Part shown: piece after piece, positions 56,451 to 64,000 of the stretch | Numbering within the stretch: the stretch's first letter is position 1 | Layout of the letters: every line of letters begins with the position of its first letter | Assembly: GCF_021491915.1 (NCBI RefSeq) | Contig: NZ_CP090836.1 | Coordinates: forward strand, 719,001-783,000 | Source: Paracoccus everestensis | GTDB taxonomy: Bacteria; Pseudomonadota; Alphaproteobacteria; Rhodobacterales; Rhodobacteraceae | Length of the DNA: 64,000 nucleotides | Direction: 5' to 3' | The notes under the pieces: model-generated | Told to the model about the DNA's origin: nothing | What the model saw: only the letters and a program-made list of their open reading frames with translations | Database searches by the model: none | Program-made: the position numbers and the translations under genes

Positions 56451-56488
56451 ATTGCTGCCATGCAGCAATTGCATGACTTGCCGGTCAA
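56451..56488 (-). promoter_or_regulatory. candidate promoter and palindrome upstream of the DUF1127 gene
   Basis: On the minus strand TTGACC (56483-56488) and CTGCAT (56460-56465) are 17 nt apart. The -10 box overlaps the palindrome ATTGCTG-CCATG-CAGCAAT (56451-56469). In R. sphaeroides the homologous promoter is read by RpoH-type sigma factors; I do not see a clear heat-shock consensus here. The leader would be about 115 nt. Confidence 0.35.
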
Positions 56489-56674
56489 CCCTTGGGATTG
56501 CTGTTAATAACCATGACAGAACTGTGACAGTAAAACTGCGTTAGCGATCACGCTGCGCTGCAAAAATATGCGGATCGCGAACTGGGACAGTCATGTTGCC
56601 GCATATTGCGGCGGGTGGTTGATGCCGCAGCCTTGGTGGACCATGTTTGCATCGAAATCAAAACAGGTCGTGAC
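56489..56674. other. rest of the divergent DUF1127/mrp intergenic region
   Basis: This AT-richer stretch contains TTAATAACCATGACAG and TGACAGTAAAACTG but no gene or clear box that I can assign. It must hold the mrp promoter. Confidence 0.4.
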
Positions 56675-57784
56675 ATGTCCGTGAACCGCGAAGCTGCCCT
56701 TAGGGAAATCTCTGACATCGTTCTGCCGGACGGCCGGACCCTGGAAAAAGCTGACTTGGTGCGGGCTTTTTCCGTCGATGGCGATACCGTCAGATTCGTG
56801 CTGGAGGTGGCGGACGCGGGTGTTGCGCGCAGCATGGCCCCGGTCGAGGCCGAAGCCAAGCGGCGGCTGGAGGCCATGCCGGGCGTGGGCAAGGTCCAGA
56901 TCGTCATGACGGCCCCTGCCGGCAAGTCCGCGCCTGCGCAGCCCGCGCCTGCGCAGCCCGTGCGCAGTTCCGGTGCGGCGCCCTCCTTGCAGATCGGGCG
57001 CCACCCGACCGCGCAGGCTGGACCCCAGCCGATTCCCGGCGTGAAAAGCATCATCGCCATCGGGTCGGGCAAGGGCGGCGTGGGCAAGTCCACCGTCACG
57101 TCTAATCTGGCGGTTGCGCTTGCGCGTGCGGGACGCCGGGTGGGGCTGCTGGACGCAGATATCTATGGCCCCTCGCAGCCGCGCATGATGGGCATATCCG
57201 GCCGTCCCGCCAGCCCCGACGGCCAGCATATCGAACCGCTGCACGCCCATGGCGTCACCGTCATGTCCATCGGCCTGATGCTGAAGGAAGGCGAGGCGGT
57301 CGTCTGGCGCGGTCCCATGCTGATGGGCGCCATGCAGCAGATGCTGCAACAGGTGAACTGGGGCGAACTGGACGCGCTGCTGATCGATTTGCCCCCCGGC
57401 ACGGGCGACGTGCAGCTGAGCCTGTGCCAGAAGGCCGCCGTCACCGGGGCCATCATCGTGTCCACCCCCCAGGATGTGGCGCTGCTGGATGCCCGGCGCG
57501 CCATCGACATGTTCAACAAGCTGAAGGCCCCCGTCCTGGGCCTAGTCGAGAATATGTCCACCTATGTTTGTCCCAATTGCGGCCATGAGGCGCATCTGTT
57601 CGGCCATGGCGGCGTGGCGGCCGAGGCGCGGCAACTGGGCCTGCCGTTCCTGGGTGAACTGCCCCTGGAACTGGATGTCCGCCTTGCGGGCGATTCGGGG
57701 CGGCCCGTGGCGCTTGGCGAAGGGGCGACCGCGCAGGCTTATGCCCGGCTTGCCGACCGGCTGATCCGGGATGGCATTGCCTGA
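56675..57784 (+). CDS. mrp: Mrp/ApbC iron-sulfur cluster carrier ATPase
   Basis: Mrp binds and transfers Fe-S clusters to target proteins. The 369-residue protein has an N-terminal MIP18-like domain (about 1-80). An Ala/Pro linker contains a doubled APAQP. The deviant Walker A GKGGVGKST is at 132-140, and the cluster-binding CPNC is at C299 and C302. The ATG at 56675 gives the family N-terminus; a longer frame begins in the divergent promoter region. It is not linked to other Fe-S genes here. Confidence 0.94.
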   Translation: MSVNREAALREISDIVLPDGRTLEKADLVRAFSVDGDTVRFVLEVADAGVARSMAPVEAEAKRRLEAMPGVGKVQIVMTAPAGKSAPAQPAPAQPVRSSGAAPSLQIGRHPTAQAGPQPIPGVKSIIAIGSGKGGVGKSTVTSNLAVALARAGRRVGLLDADIYGPSQPRMMGISGRPASPDGQHIEPLHAHGVTVMSIGLMLKEGEAVVWRGPMLMGAMQQMLQQVNWGELDALLIDLPPGTGDVQLSLCQKAAVTGAIIVSTPQDVALLDARRAIDMFNKLKAPVLGLVENMSTYVCPNCGHEAHLFGHGGVAAEARQLGLPFLGELPLELDVRLAGDSGRPVALGEGATAQAYARLADRLIRDGIA

Positions 57785-58109
57785 TTCCCTGACGGCTGGG
57801 AAAAGGCGGGAATGACAAGGCGGCACCGCCGATGGCAGGCCCAGGCTGCCAGATCACGCTGTCGTGATCCGCTGTGAGGGGCTTGCCCTGCATTTCCGCT
57901 TTTTTGTGGATAAGTCGCAACAGCTCTGCGCGTAACCGGACAGGACAAGTCCTTGGATAAGCGCAGACAACAAAAATCAATCTTCGATATCTTGCGGAGA
58001 ATCGAGGCTTGGCGCTCAAGAGTTTGGGTTTCAAGCCGATTCGTGGCAGGCTTGCCACAGGGCGCGATAAACCGCCGTTCGCGGTTTGGCTCCCTCACCG
58101 GGCGCAGAA
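57785..58109. other. intergenic region between mrp and the dcw control region
   Basis: No convincing gene is present. Short open frames on either strand have no ribosome binding site and no family resemblance. A small hairpin GGCGG-CA-CCGCC near 57812 has no U tail. The following AT-rich stretch around 57900-57990 may hold promoter elements. Confidence 0.45.
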
Positions 58110-58134
58110 TTCCATTGCTTCCCATGAATTCCCA
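58110..58134. promoter_or_regulatory. triple MraZ-box-like repeat
   Basis: On the minus strand TGGGA-ATTCA-TGGGA-AGCAA-TGGAA gives three direct repeats with an exact 10-bp period (58110-58114, 58120-58124, 58130-58134). MraZ is known to bind TGGGN repeats with 5-nt spacers at the promoter of its own operon. The repeats lie 265-290 bp before mraZ, which fits a promoter far upstream of a long leader. Confidence 0.7.
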
Positions 58135-58360
58135 TGTCACAACCTGATCACGAAGACGGGCAGTAAAGGGGCACCCAAGACCCCAAGGCGAAGCAGGCTT
58201 TCATACAGGCGTCCGTTTTCCAACAAAGCCGTCCGCAGGCACGAGCAGCACCTCCCCCAGGTGGCGCCTGACAAGGACGGAACCCCGAAAAAGGGGCAAA
58301 ACGTGGGAACGAGGGCGGCGGATCGGGCAGTGGCAGCAGCCCGGTCCGCCCTTTCATTTC
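58135..58360 (+). ncRNA. UpsM-like leader sRNA of the dcw cluster
   Basis: In Rhodobacter sphaeroides the dcw operon begins with an unusually long leader whose first 200 or so nt accumulate as the sRNA UpsM. Here the same position has no gene. It begins at the MraZ boxes, contains CACCT-CCCCC-AGGTG (58249-58263), CCCC-GAAAAA-GGGG (58283-58296) and a CAGGCG/CGCCTG closing stem. It ends in a 12-bp hairpin with a U-rich tail. The 5' end is estimated only. Confidence 0.6.
58317..58359 (+). terminator. terminator-like hairpin in the mraZ leader
   Basis: GGCGGATCGGGC (58317-58328) pairs with GCCCGGTCCGCC (58339-58350), 12 bp with one G-U pair, 10-nt loop, followed by CTTTCATTT. It lies 40-80 nt before the mraZ start. 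It would stop most transcripts, or form the 3' end of the leader RNA, unless read through. Confidence 0.75.
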
Positions 58361-58398
58361 GCGCAGGCGAAAGGGGCGGGCAGTGAGGCAGGACCAAG

Positions 58399-58911
58399 GT
58401 GGCGCGGAAATTCAGAGGCACTGAATCCGTCAAGGTCGATGGCAAGGGTCGAATGTCGATTCCGGCCCGGCTGCGCCGCGTGTTCGATGCCGGAGATCCT
58501 GCCTTTGCCACAGCCAATACAGGGCGCACGCAGCTGGTCGCCGTTTACGGTCCCGACTGGTGGAACTGGATCGAGCTTTACACCATCGACGCCATTGAGG
58601 AAATCGACGAGCAGATCGACAAGCTGACGCGCGGCAGCCCGCAGCGCCGCTGGCTGGAAATGCTGATGAACGGCCAGTCCACCGATCTGGAAATCGACCG
58701 CGAGGGTCGGCTGGTCCTGCCCCAGAAGCTGCGCGAAAAGCTGGGCTTTACAGAAGGCGCCGAGACGATCTTCGAATCGCGTGGCGATTATATCCAGGTT
58801 TATCACCCCGACACGCGTCCCAAGGACGTCGCGGCCTTGGAGGATTTCACGGCCCAGCACGGTCCCGAATTCGATCCCCGGTCCTTCCTGGACCAGATGG
58901 ACGAGGGCTAG
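58399..58911 (+). CDS. mraZ: transcriptional regulator MraZ
   Basis: MraZ is an AbrB-fold protein that represses the dcw operon by binding repeats at its promoter. The 170-residue product has two SpoVT/AbrB-like halves (FRGTESVKVDGKGRMSIPARLR and ...LEIDREGRLVLPQKLREKLG). The start is a GTG with AGGACCAAG just upstream. It is the first gene of the cluster and 3 nt before rsmH. Confidence 0.94.
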   Translation: MARKFRGTESVKVDGKGRMSIPARLRRVFDAGDPAFATANTGRTQLVAVYGPDWWNWIELYTIDAIEEIDEQIDKLTRGSPQRRWLEMLMNGQSTDLEIDREGRLVLPQKLREKLGFTEGAETIFESRGDYIQVYHPDTRPKDVAALEDFTAQHGPEFDPRSFLDQMDEG

Positions 58912-58914
58912 GCC

Positions 58915-59880
58915 GTGGCGGATCCGCATATTCCCGTTCTGCTGGCCCCTTTGTTGCGCGCGGTGGCGCCTGTGTCCGGCACTTGGCTGGACGGCACCTT
59001 CGGCGCGGGCGGATACGCGCGCGGCCTGCTGGAGGCGGGTGCCGGGCGGGTAATCGGCGTGGACCGCGATCCCTTGGCCTTTCACATGGCGGCACCCTGG
59101 GCTGGCGAATACGGCGACCGGCTGCGTCTGGTCGAGGGGACGTTTTCCGATCTGGATCAACTTGCGGGCGAATCGCTGGACGGCGTGGTGCTGGACCTGG
59201 GCGTCAGTTCGATGCAGCTGGATCTGGCCGAACGGGGCTTTTCCTTTTTGCGCGACGGCCCACTGGATATGCGGATGGACCAGGCCGGGCCTTCCGCCGC
59301 CGATCTGCTGAACGGTGCGGACGAATCGGTGATCGCCGACGTGCTGTATCATTACGGCGAGGAACGCGCCGCCCGCCGCATCGCCCGCGCCATCGTTGCA
59401 GCCCGCCCCCTGACCCGCACGGCACAGTTAGCCGAGGTGGTGTCATCCTGCCTGCCGCGCCCCAAGCCCGGCCAGAGCCATCCGGCGACCCGCAGCTTCC
59501 AGGCGATCCGCATCTGGGTGAACGACGAGTTCCGGCAACTGGTCGATGGCCTGTCGGCGGCCGAGCGTGCCTTGAAGCCCGGCGGCAAGCTGGCCGTGGT
59601 CAGCTTTCATTCGCTGGAAGATCGGATCGTCAAACGCTTCATGCAGGCGCGGTCGAACAGCGCCGGCGGCGGCAGTCGCTATGCCCCCGTGCAGGACATG
59701 GCGCCCGCCGCCTTTGCCATGCCCTTCCGCCGCGCCATCGGTCCCGACCCGGACGAGGAATCGGCCAACCCGCGTGCCCGGTCCGCCTTGCTGCGCGTGG
59801 CCGTCCGCACCGATGCCCCCGCCGGTGACGTGGATGCGGATGCCTTGGCGATGCCGCGCCTGCCAAAGGGGGGACATTGA
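58915..59880 (+). CDS. rsmH: 16S rRNA (cytosine(1402)-N4)-methyltransferase RsmH
   Basis: RsmH (MraW) methylates C1402 in the ribosomal P site. The 321-residue protein has [18 protein letters not shown] (S-adenosylmethionine site), [20 protein letters not shown] and the C-terminal [16 protein letters not shown] and [12 protein letters not shown] blocks. The start is GTG. It overlaps ftsL by one base. Confidence 0.96.
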   Translation: MADPHIPVLLAPLLRAVAPVSGTWLDGTFGAGGYARGLLEAGAGRVIGVDRDPLAFHMAAPWAGEYGDRLRLVEGTFSDLDQLAGESLDGVVLDLGVSSMQLDLAERGFSFLRDGPLDMRMDQAGPSAADLLNGADESVIADVLYHYGEERAARRIARAIVAARPLTRTAQLAEVVSSCLPRPKPGQSHPATRSFQAIRIWVNDEFRQLVDGLSAAERALKPGGKLAVVSFHSLEDRIVKRFMQARSNSAGGGSRYAPVQDMAPAAFAMPFRRAIGPDPDEESANPRARSALLRVAVRTDAPAGDVDADALAMPRLPKGGH

Positions 59881-60230
59881 TGCGTCCCCTGACCTATCTG
59901 GCCTGCGCGCTGCTGGTCATGGGCCTGGCCTTCTGGGCTTATCGCGAAAACTACCGCACCCAGGCTGCCTTGGGCGAGATGAGCCAGATCCAGCGGGAAA
60001 TCGCAGGATTGAGAGAGGATCTGGGCGTCTTGCGCGCCGAATGGGCCTATCTGAACCGCCCCGAACGGCTGCGCGAACTGGTGGATCTGAATTTTGACCG
60101 CCTGCAACTGATCCCGCGGGAAGCGGGGCAGGCGGTGGGTCTGGGCCATATCGACTATCCCAAGCCGCCCGCGCCGCCGGAATCCGACCCCCAAGCCGTT
60201 CCCGGCGACGCCGCCGCCCCCCAGGAGTGA
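59880..60230 (+). CDS. ftsL: cell division protein FtsL
   Basis: A 116-residue bitopic protein with one N-terminal membrane helix (about 5-22) and a leucine-zipper-like coiled coil (LGEMSQIQREIAGLREDLGVLRAEWAYLNRPERL). It has a Pro-rich tail. It forms a complex with FtsB (also in this window) and FtsQ. The ATG at 59880 overlaps the rsmH stop (TGATG). Confidence 0.9.
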   Translation: MRPLTYLACALLVMGLAFWAYRENYRTQAALGEMSQIQREIAGLREDLGVLRAEWAYLNRPERLRELVDLNFDRLQLIPREAGQAVGLGHIDYPKPPAPPESDPQAVPGDAAAPQE

Positions 60231-60235
60231 CCGTG

Positions 60236-62065
60236 ATGATCCGCATCCCCCTGCGCCCCCTGGCCAAGATCCTCCGCGCCCGCGAGCGGGGCGAAAACCC
60301 CGACGACATCGAGACCGAAAACCGCCGCCAGCGGCATGAGGCTGTCCAGGACAAGGCCCGCCGCCGGGCCGAGGGGCGGCTGGCACTGATGGCAAGCTGT
60401 TTTGTCCTGGCCTTCGGCGTGGTGGGGGTCCGCATGGGCACCCTGGCGTCAAGCGATCCGATCGAGCCGCAAAGCGAGGTGATGTCGGCCCAGATAGTCT
60501 CGCAGCGCGCCGATATCACCGACCGGCAGGGCCGCGTGCTGGCGACGAACCTGCTGACCCATTCGCTTTATGCCCATCCCCACCAGATGGTAGATCCGGT
60601 CGGCGCGGCGAACGAGTTGGCGCGCATCTTTCCCGACCTGGATGCTGCCGACCTGACCAAGGACTTCACCGGCAGCCGCAAGTTCATGTGGATCAAGCGC
60701 AAGATGTCGCCCGAACAGATGCAGGCGGTCCATGACATCGGCGAACCCGGCCTGCTGTTCGGCCCGCGAGAGATGCGCGTTTATCCCAATGGCCATATTG
60801 CCAGCCATATCCTGGGCGGGTCCGGCTTCGGCAACGAAGGCGTTAACAGCGCCGAGGTTCTGGGCGTCGCGGGCGTGGAAAAGGCCTTTGACGGCTGGCT
60901 GCGCGATCCTGCGAACGACGGCGCGCCCTTGCAGCTGTCCATCGACCTTTCCGTGCAATCCGCAATGGAGCAGGTCTTGGCGTCGGGCATGGAGGTGATG
61001 AGCGCGAAGGGCGCCACCGGCATCCTGATGGAAATCGCGACGGGCGAGATCCTGGCCATGGCCAGCCTGCCGGATTTCGACCCGAACGACCGGCCCCGCC
61101 CCTTGCTGAAGGGCGATCCGTCCGACAGCCCGTTGTTCAACCGCGCGGTGCAGGGACAATACGAACTCGGATCGACCTTCAAGATCTTCCCGGTCGCGCA
61201 GGCGCTCGATCTGCAGATCATCAATCCCAACAGCGGCATCAACACCACGACGCCGATGCGCATTGGCAAATACCGGATCAGCGACTTTTCTAACTATGGC
61301 GCGCAATTGTCGGCAACGGACGTGATCGTCAAGTCCTCGAACGTGGGCACGGTTCGGATCGCGCAGATGATCGGCGTAGAGCGGCAAAAGGATTTCCTGC
61401 AAAAGCTGGGCTTCTTCGAACCCCTGCCGATCGAGATGGTCGAGGCCCCGACCGGCAAGCCGCTGGTCCCGACCCGCTGGCCCGCCGTGACTGCGGCCAC
61501 CGTGTCATTTGGCCACGGCCTTGCCGCAAGCCCGCTGCATCTGGCCGCGGCCTATGCCACCGTTGCCAATGGCGGCGTGAAGGTGACCCCCACCCTGATC
61601 CACGGCCGCACCCGGCCCGAAGGCGCACGGATCCTGTCGGAACGCGCCGCCGCCCGCGCGGTGGATATGCTGCGCCAGGTCGTCACGCGCGGCACCGCCA
61701 AGCAGGCCGAGGTGGAAGGCTATGAGGTTGCGGGCAAGACCGGCACCGCCGACAAGCCCCGTCCGTCCGGCGGTTATTACGACAACAAGGTGGTCTCGAC
61801 CTTTGCATCGGTCTTTCCGGCCAGCGCCCCAAAATACGTGATGATCGTGACGCTGGACGAACCGTCCGTGACCGGGCCGGGCGGGGAAAGCCGCACGGCA
61901 GGGGCGACCGCCGCCCCTGTCGCCTCGGCCATCATCAGGCGCCTGGCGCCGCTGGTCGGGCTGGAACCCGTTACCGACGAAAACCTGCCGGTCATCGAGC
62001 CGCGCTTTGCGCCCCGTGTTGAATCGCAACCGGGCGATGAGCTAAAGGTCGTCGCAAATAAATGA
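60236..62065 (+). CDS. ftsI: peptidoglycan D,D-transpeptidase FtsI (PBP3)
   Basis: FtsI crosslinks septal peptidoglycan. The 609-residue protein has an N-terminal membrane helix (about 50-70 after a charged cytoplasmic stretch), a PBP dimer domain with RADITDRQGRVLATNL, and the transpeptidase motifs STFK, SSN and KTGT in order. The ATG at 60236 is chosen because GGAG lies 8 nt upstream; GTG codons at 60227 and 60233 are alternatives. It overlaps murE by four bases. Confidence 0.95.
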   Translation: MIRIPLRPLAKILRARERGENPDDIETENRRQRHEAVQDKARRRAEGRLALMASCFVLAFGVVGVRMGTLASSDPIEPQSEVMSAQIVSQRADITDRQGRVLATNLLTHSLYAHPHQMVDPVGAANELARIFPDLDAADLTKDFTGSRKFMWIKRKMSPEQMQAVHDIGEPGLLFGPREMRVYPNGHIASHILGGSGFGNEGVNSAEVLGVAGVEKAFDGWLRDPANDGAPLQLSIDLSVQSAMEQVLASGMEVMSAKGATGILMEIATGEILAMASLPDFDPNDRPRPLLKGDPSDSPLFNRAVQGQYELGSTFKIFPVAQALDLQIINPNSGINTTTPMRIGKYRISDFSNYGAQLSATDVIVKSSNVGTVRIAQMIGVERQKDFLQKLGFFEPLPIEMVEAPTGKPLVPTRWPAVTAATVSFGHGLAASPLHLAAAYATVANGGVKVTPTLIHGRTRPEGARILSERAAARAVDMLRQVVTRGTAKQAEVEGYEVAGKTGTADKPRPSGGYYDNKVVSTFASVFPASAPKYVMIVTLDEPSVTGPGGESRTAGATAAPVASAIIRRLAPLVGLEPVTDENLPVIEPRFAPRVESQPGDELKVVANK

Positions 62066-63561
62066 CGGGTAGAATTGTGGGGCAAGGCAGGAAAACGCTG
62101 TCGCAGCTTGGGCTGCGGGCAAGGGACGGGCGCGACCCGGACATCACCGGGTTGTCGCTGGACAGCCGCACAGTAAAGCCCGGACATCTGTTCGCGGCAC
62201 TTCCGGGATCGGCGGTCCATGGCGCGGACTTCATTCCCTATGCCCTGCGCATGGAGGCAGGCGCGGTCCTGACCGACCGCCTGGGTGCTGAAATGGCCGC
62301 AGAGGCCCTGTCGGGCTGGAACGGCGCCGTTGTCGTGGCCGAGGATGCGCGCGGCGCCCTGGCCGGTGCCGCAGCCCTGTGGTTCGAGGCACAGCCCGAT
62401 CATGTGGTCGCCGTTACCGGCACATCCGGCAAGACCAGCGTCGCCAGCTTTACCCGCCAGATCTGGCAGCACCTGGGCCACAAGGCCGTCAGCCTGGGCA
62501 CGATGGGGGTCGAAGGCGATCACCAGGCCAAGCTGGCCCACACCACCCCCGACCCCCTGACCCTGCACCGTATTCTGGCCGAGGCCGCGCAGGCAGGCGT
62601 CACCCATGCCGCGATGGAGGCGTCCAGCCACGGGCTGGACCAGCGCCGCCTGGACGGCGTCCGGATCGAGGCCGGGGTCTTCACCAACTTCAGCCAGGAT
62701 CACCTGGATTACCACGCGGGCTTTGATGAATACTTTGCGGCCAAGGCGCTGCTGTTCAATCACATCCTGGAAGACGGCGCGGCGGCGGTCATCAATATCG
62801 ACAGCGAACGCGGGCGGCAGATGCTGGACATCGCCACGGATCGCGGACTGGCGGTCACGACGGTCGGCAATGGCGAAAACGCCATGCTGCGGATCCTCGG
62901 CCAACGCTATGACGCGACCGGGCAGGATCTGCGGTTTTCGCTGATGGGCCAGCCGTATCTGGTCCGCCTGCCGCTGATCGGCGGGTTCCAGGCGGAAAAC
63001 GTGCTGGCGGCCATGGGGCTGGTGCTGGCTGCGGGCGATCCTGCCGACAAGGTGCTGCGTGCCCTGCCCAACCTGCACACCGTGCGCGGGCGGATGCAGC
63101 TTGTGGCCCAACGCGAAAACGGCGCGACGGTCTTTGTCGATTACGCCCACAAGCCCGGCGCGGTCGTGGCTGCGCTGCAATCTTTGCGCCCCCACGTCAT
63201 GGGCCGCATCGTCTGCGTGATCGGCGCGGGCGGCGACCGCGACCGGGGCAAGCGCCCCCTGATGGGGCACGCCGCGCGCGACTTTGCCGATGTGGTGATC
63301 GTCACCGACGACAACCCCCGGACCGAGGATCCTGCCGCCATCCGCGCCGCCGTCATGGAAGGCGCAGGGCCGGATGCCACCGAAGTGGCTGACCGGGCCG
63401 AGGCGATCCTGCGCGGCGTCGATGCGCTGCTGCCGGGCGACGCGCTCTTGATCTGCGGCAAGGGACACGAAACCGGCCAGATCATCGGCACCGACGTTTA
63501 TCCCTTTGACGATGCCGAACAGGCATCCGTGGCGGTTGCTGCACTGGACGGCAAGATATGA
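62062..63561 (+). CDS. murE: UDP-MurNAc-tripeptide synthetase MurE (meso-DAP adding)
   Basis: MurE adds the third amino acid of the peptidoglycan stem. The 499-residue protein has the ATP loop GTSGKTSV, MEASSHGLDQRRLDG, FTNFSQDHLDYH and the DDNPRTED motif, whose DNPR is the mark of meso-diaminopimelate specificity. The start overlaps the ftsI stop (ATGA) and the stop overlaps murF. Confidence 0.96.
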   Translation: MTGRIVGQGRKTLSQLGLRARDGRDPDITGLSLDSRTVKPGHLFAALPGSAVHGADFIPYALRMEAGAVLTDRLGAEMAAEALSGWNGAVVVAEDARGALAGAAALWFEAQPDHVVAVTGTSGKTSVASFTRQIWQHLGHKAVSLGTMGVEGDHQAKLAHTTPDPLTLHRILAEAAQAGVTHAAMEASSHGLDQRRLDGVRIEAGVFTNFSQDHLDYHAGFDEYFAAKALLFNHILEDGAAAVINIDSERGRQMLDIATDRGLAVTTVGNGENAMLRILGQRYDATGQDLRFSLMGQPYLVRLPLIGGFQAENVLAAMGLVLAAGDPADKVLRALPNLHTVRGRMQLVAQRENGATVFVDYAHKPGAVVAALQSLRPHVMGRIVCVIGAGGDRDRGKRPLMGHAARDFADVVIVTDDNPRTEDPAAIRAAVMEGAGPDATEVADRAEAILRGVDALLPGDALLICGKGHETGQIIGTDVYPFDDAEQASVAVAALDGKI

Positions 63562-64000
63562 CCCTGTGGACAGCCGAGGAAGCCGCCGCCGCGACAGGCG
63601 GGCGGGCGCAGGGCGATTGGGCGGCCTCGGGCGTGTCCATCGACACGCGCACCATCCAGCCGGGCGATCTGTTCGTTGCCCTGACGGACGCACGCAACGG
63701 CCATGACTTCGTGGTGCAGGCGTTGGACAAGGGCGCCTCAGCGGCCTTGGTCAGCCGGATCCCGGACGGGGTGGCCTCGAACGCGCCGCTGTTGATCGTG
63801 CCGGACGTGCTTGCTGCGCTGGAAGGGCTGGGCCGCGCGGGTCGCAAGCGCATGACCGGCAAGGTCGTCGCAATCACCGGATCGGTCGGAAAGACCTCGA
63901 CCAAGGACATGGCCCGCGTGGCGCTGACCGGGCAGGGGCGCATCCACGCGGCCGAGGCCAGCTATAACAATCACTGGGGCGTGCCGCTGACCCTGGCGCG
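63558..64000 (+). CDS. murF: UDP-MurNAc-pentapeptide synthetase MurF, cut by window edge
   Basis: The first 147 codons read as MTLWTAEEAAAATGG, then SIDTRTIQPGDLFVALTDARNGHDF and the ATP loop GSVGKTSTKDM, then ASYNNHWGVPLTLA. This is MurF, which adds D-Ala-D-Ala to the UDP-MurNAc tripeptide. The ATG overlaps the murE stop (ATGA). The rest is outside the window; mraY and murD are expected next. Confidence 0.95.
   Translation, partial: MTLWTAEEAAAATGGRAQGDWAASGVSIDTRTIQPGDLFVALTDARNGHDFVVQALDKGASAALVSRIPDGVASNAPLLIVPDVLAALEGLGRAGRKRMTGKVVAITGSVGKTSTKDMARVALTGQGRIHAAEASYNNHWGVPLTLA

Noticed and set aside
58009..58386. Hypothetical protein of 125 codons before mraZ
   Set aside because: It would cover the MraZ boxes and the leader hairpins, has no ribosome binding site and no family resemblance.
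57785..58398. RNase P RNA or tmRNA in the long gap before mraZ
   Set aside because: I looked for the conserved RNase P GAGGAAAGTCC segment and a tRNA-like end and found neither.

Overview
The window is chromosomal DNA of a high-GC alphaproteobacterium of the Rhodobacteraceae, most likely a Paracoccus. The subunit II of cytochrome aa3 oxidase closely resembles the Paracoccus denitrificans protein as I remember it. The ctaC-ctaB-small ORF-ctaG-ctaE order, the divergent ccr/ecm pair of the ethylmalonyl-CoA pathway, an E1-beta subunit with its own lipoyl domain and a DUF1127 gene followed by anti-Shine-Dalgarno hairpins all fit this family. Nearly everything is core genome. I found no prophage, insertion sequence, CRISPR array or tRNA/rRNA gene.

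Layout. 1-12 kb (minus strand): a partial chorismate mutase, ftsH, tilS and the Tol-Pal envelope cluster (ybgC-tolQ-tolR-tolA-tolB-pal-cpoB), preceded by a hypothetical gene and the two subunits of a 3-oxoacid CoA-transferase. 12-17.7 kb (minus): topA, dprA, tldD. 17.8-26.7 kb (plus): the aa3 oxidase assembly operon, surf1, thrC, an M16 peptidase, an acetyltransferase and an FAD-linked dehydrogenase. 26.8-33 kb: apt and a flavin reductase-like gene, a GNAT/EcsC pair, a RecD-like helicase, gdhA and a tandem pair of small cysteine proteins. 33.2-36.7 kb: divergent ccr and ecm. 36.8-41.1 kb (minus): ffh, chorismate mutase, rpsP, rimM, trmD, rplS, rpmE, a translation and protein-targeting block. 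41.3-49.5 kb: azoreductase/LysR pair, AhpD-like protein, EamA transporter, MipZ-type ATPase and an RND efflux pair. 49.6-55.5 kb: a PfpI protein, pdhA-pdhB-pdhC, ftsB, rlmJ and a DUF2945 gene. 55.5-56.4 kb: a DUF1127 gene followed by an array of twelve RNA hairpins. 56.7-64 kb (plus): mrp, then the start of the division and cell wall (dcw) cluster mraZ-rsmH-ftsL-ftsI-murE-murF behind a long leader.

The most interesting region is 55575-56100. On the minus strand it encodes twelve consecutive stem-loops. Every loop shows CUCCUCC, which resembles the anti-Shine-Dalgarno end of 16S rRNA. They are spaced as six two-hairpin units of about 70-80 nt, directly downstream of a DUF1127 gene. Two of the units are a second copy of two others (about 180 bp duplication), and the copied stems differ by compensatory base-pair changes. 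This matches the CcsR/cuckoo RNA locus known in Rhodobacter sphaeroides, but appears expanded. A second RNA candidate is the dcw leader (about 58135-58360). It starts at a triple 10-bp-spaced MraZ box and ends in a strong hairpin with a U-rich tail, as in the UpsM sRNA of R. sphaeroides. Other non-coding items are a family of four dispersed hairpin repeats at gene 3' ends, a head-to-head double hairpin between two convergent genes, and a palindrome in front of pdhA.
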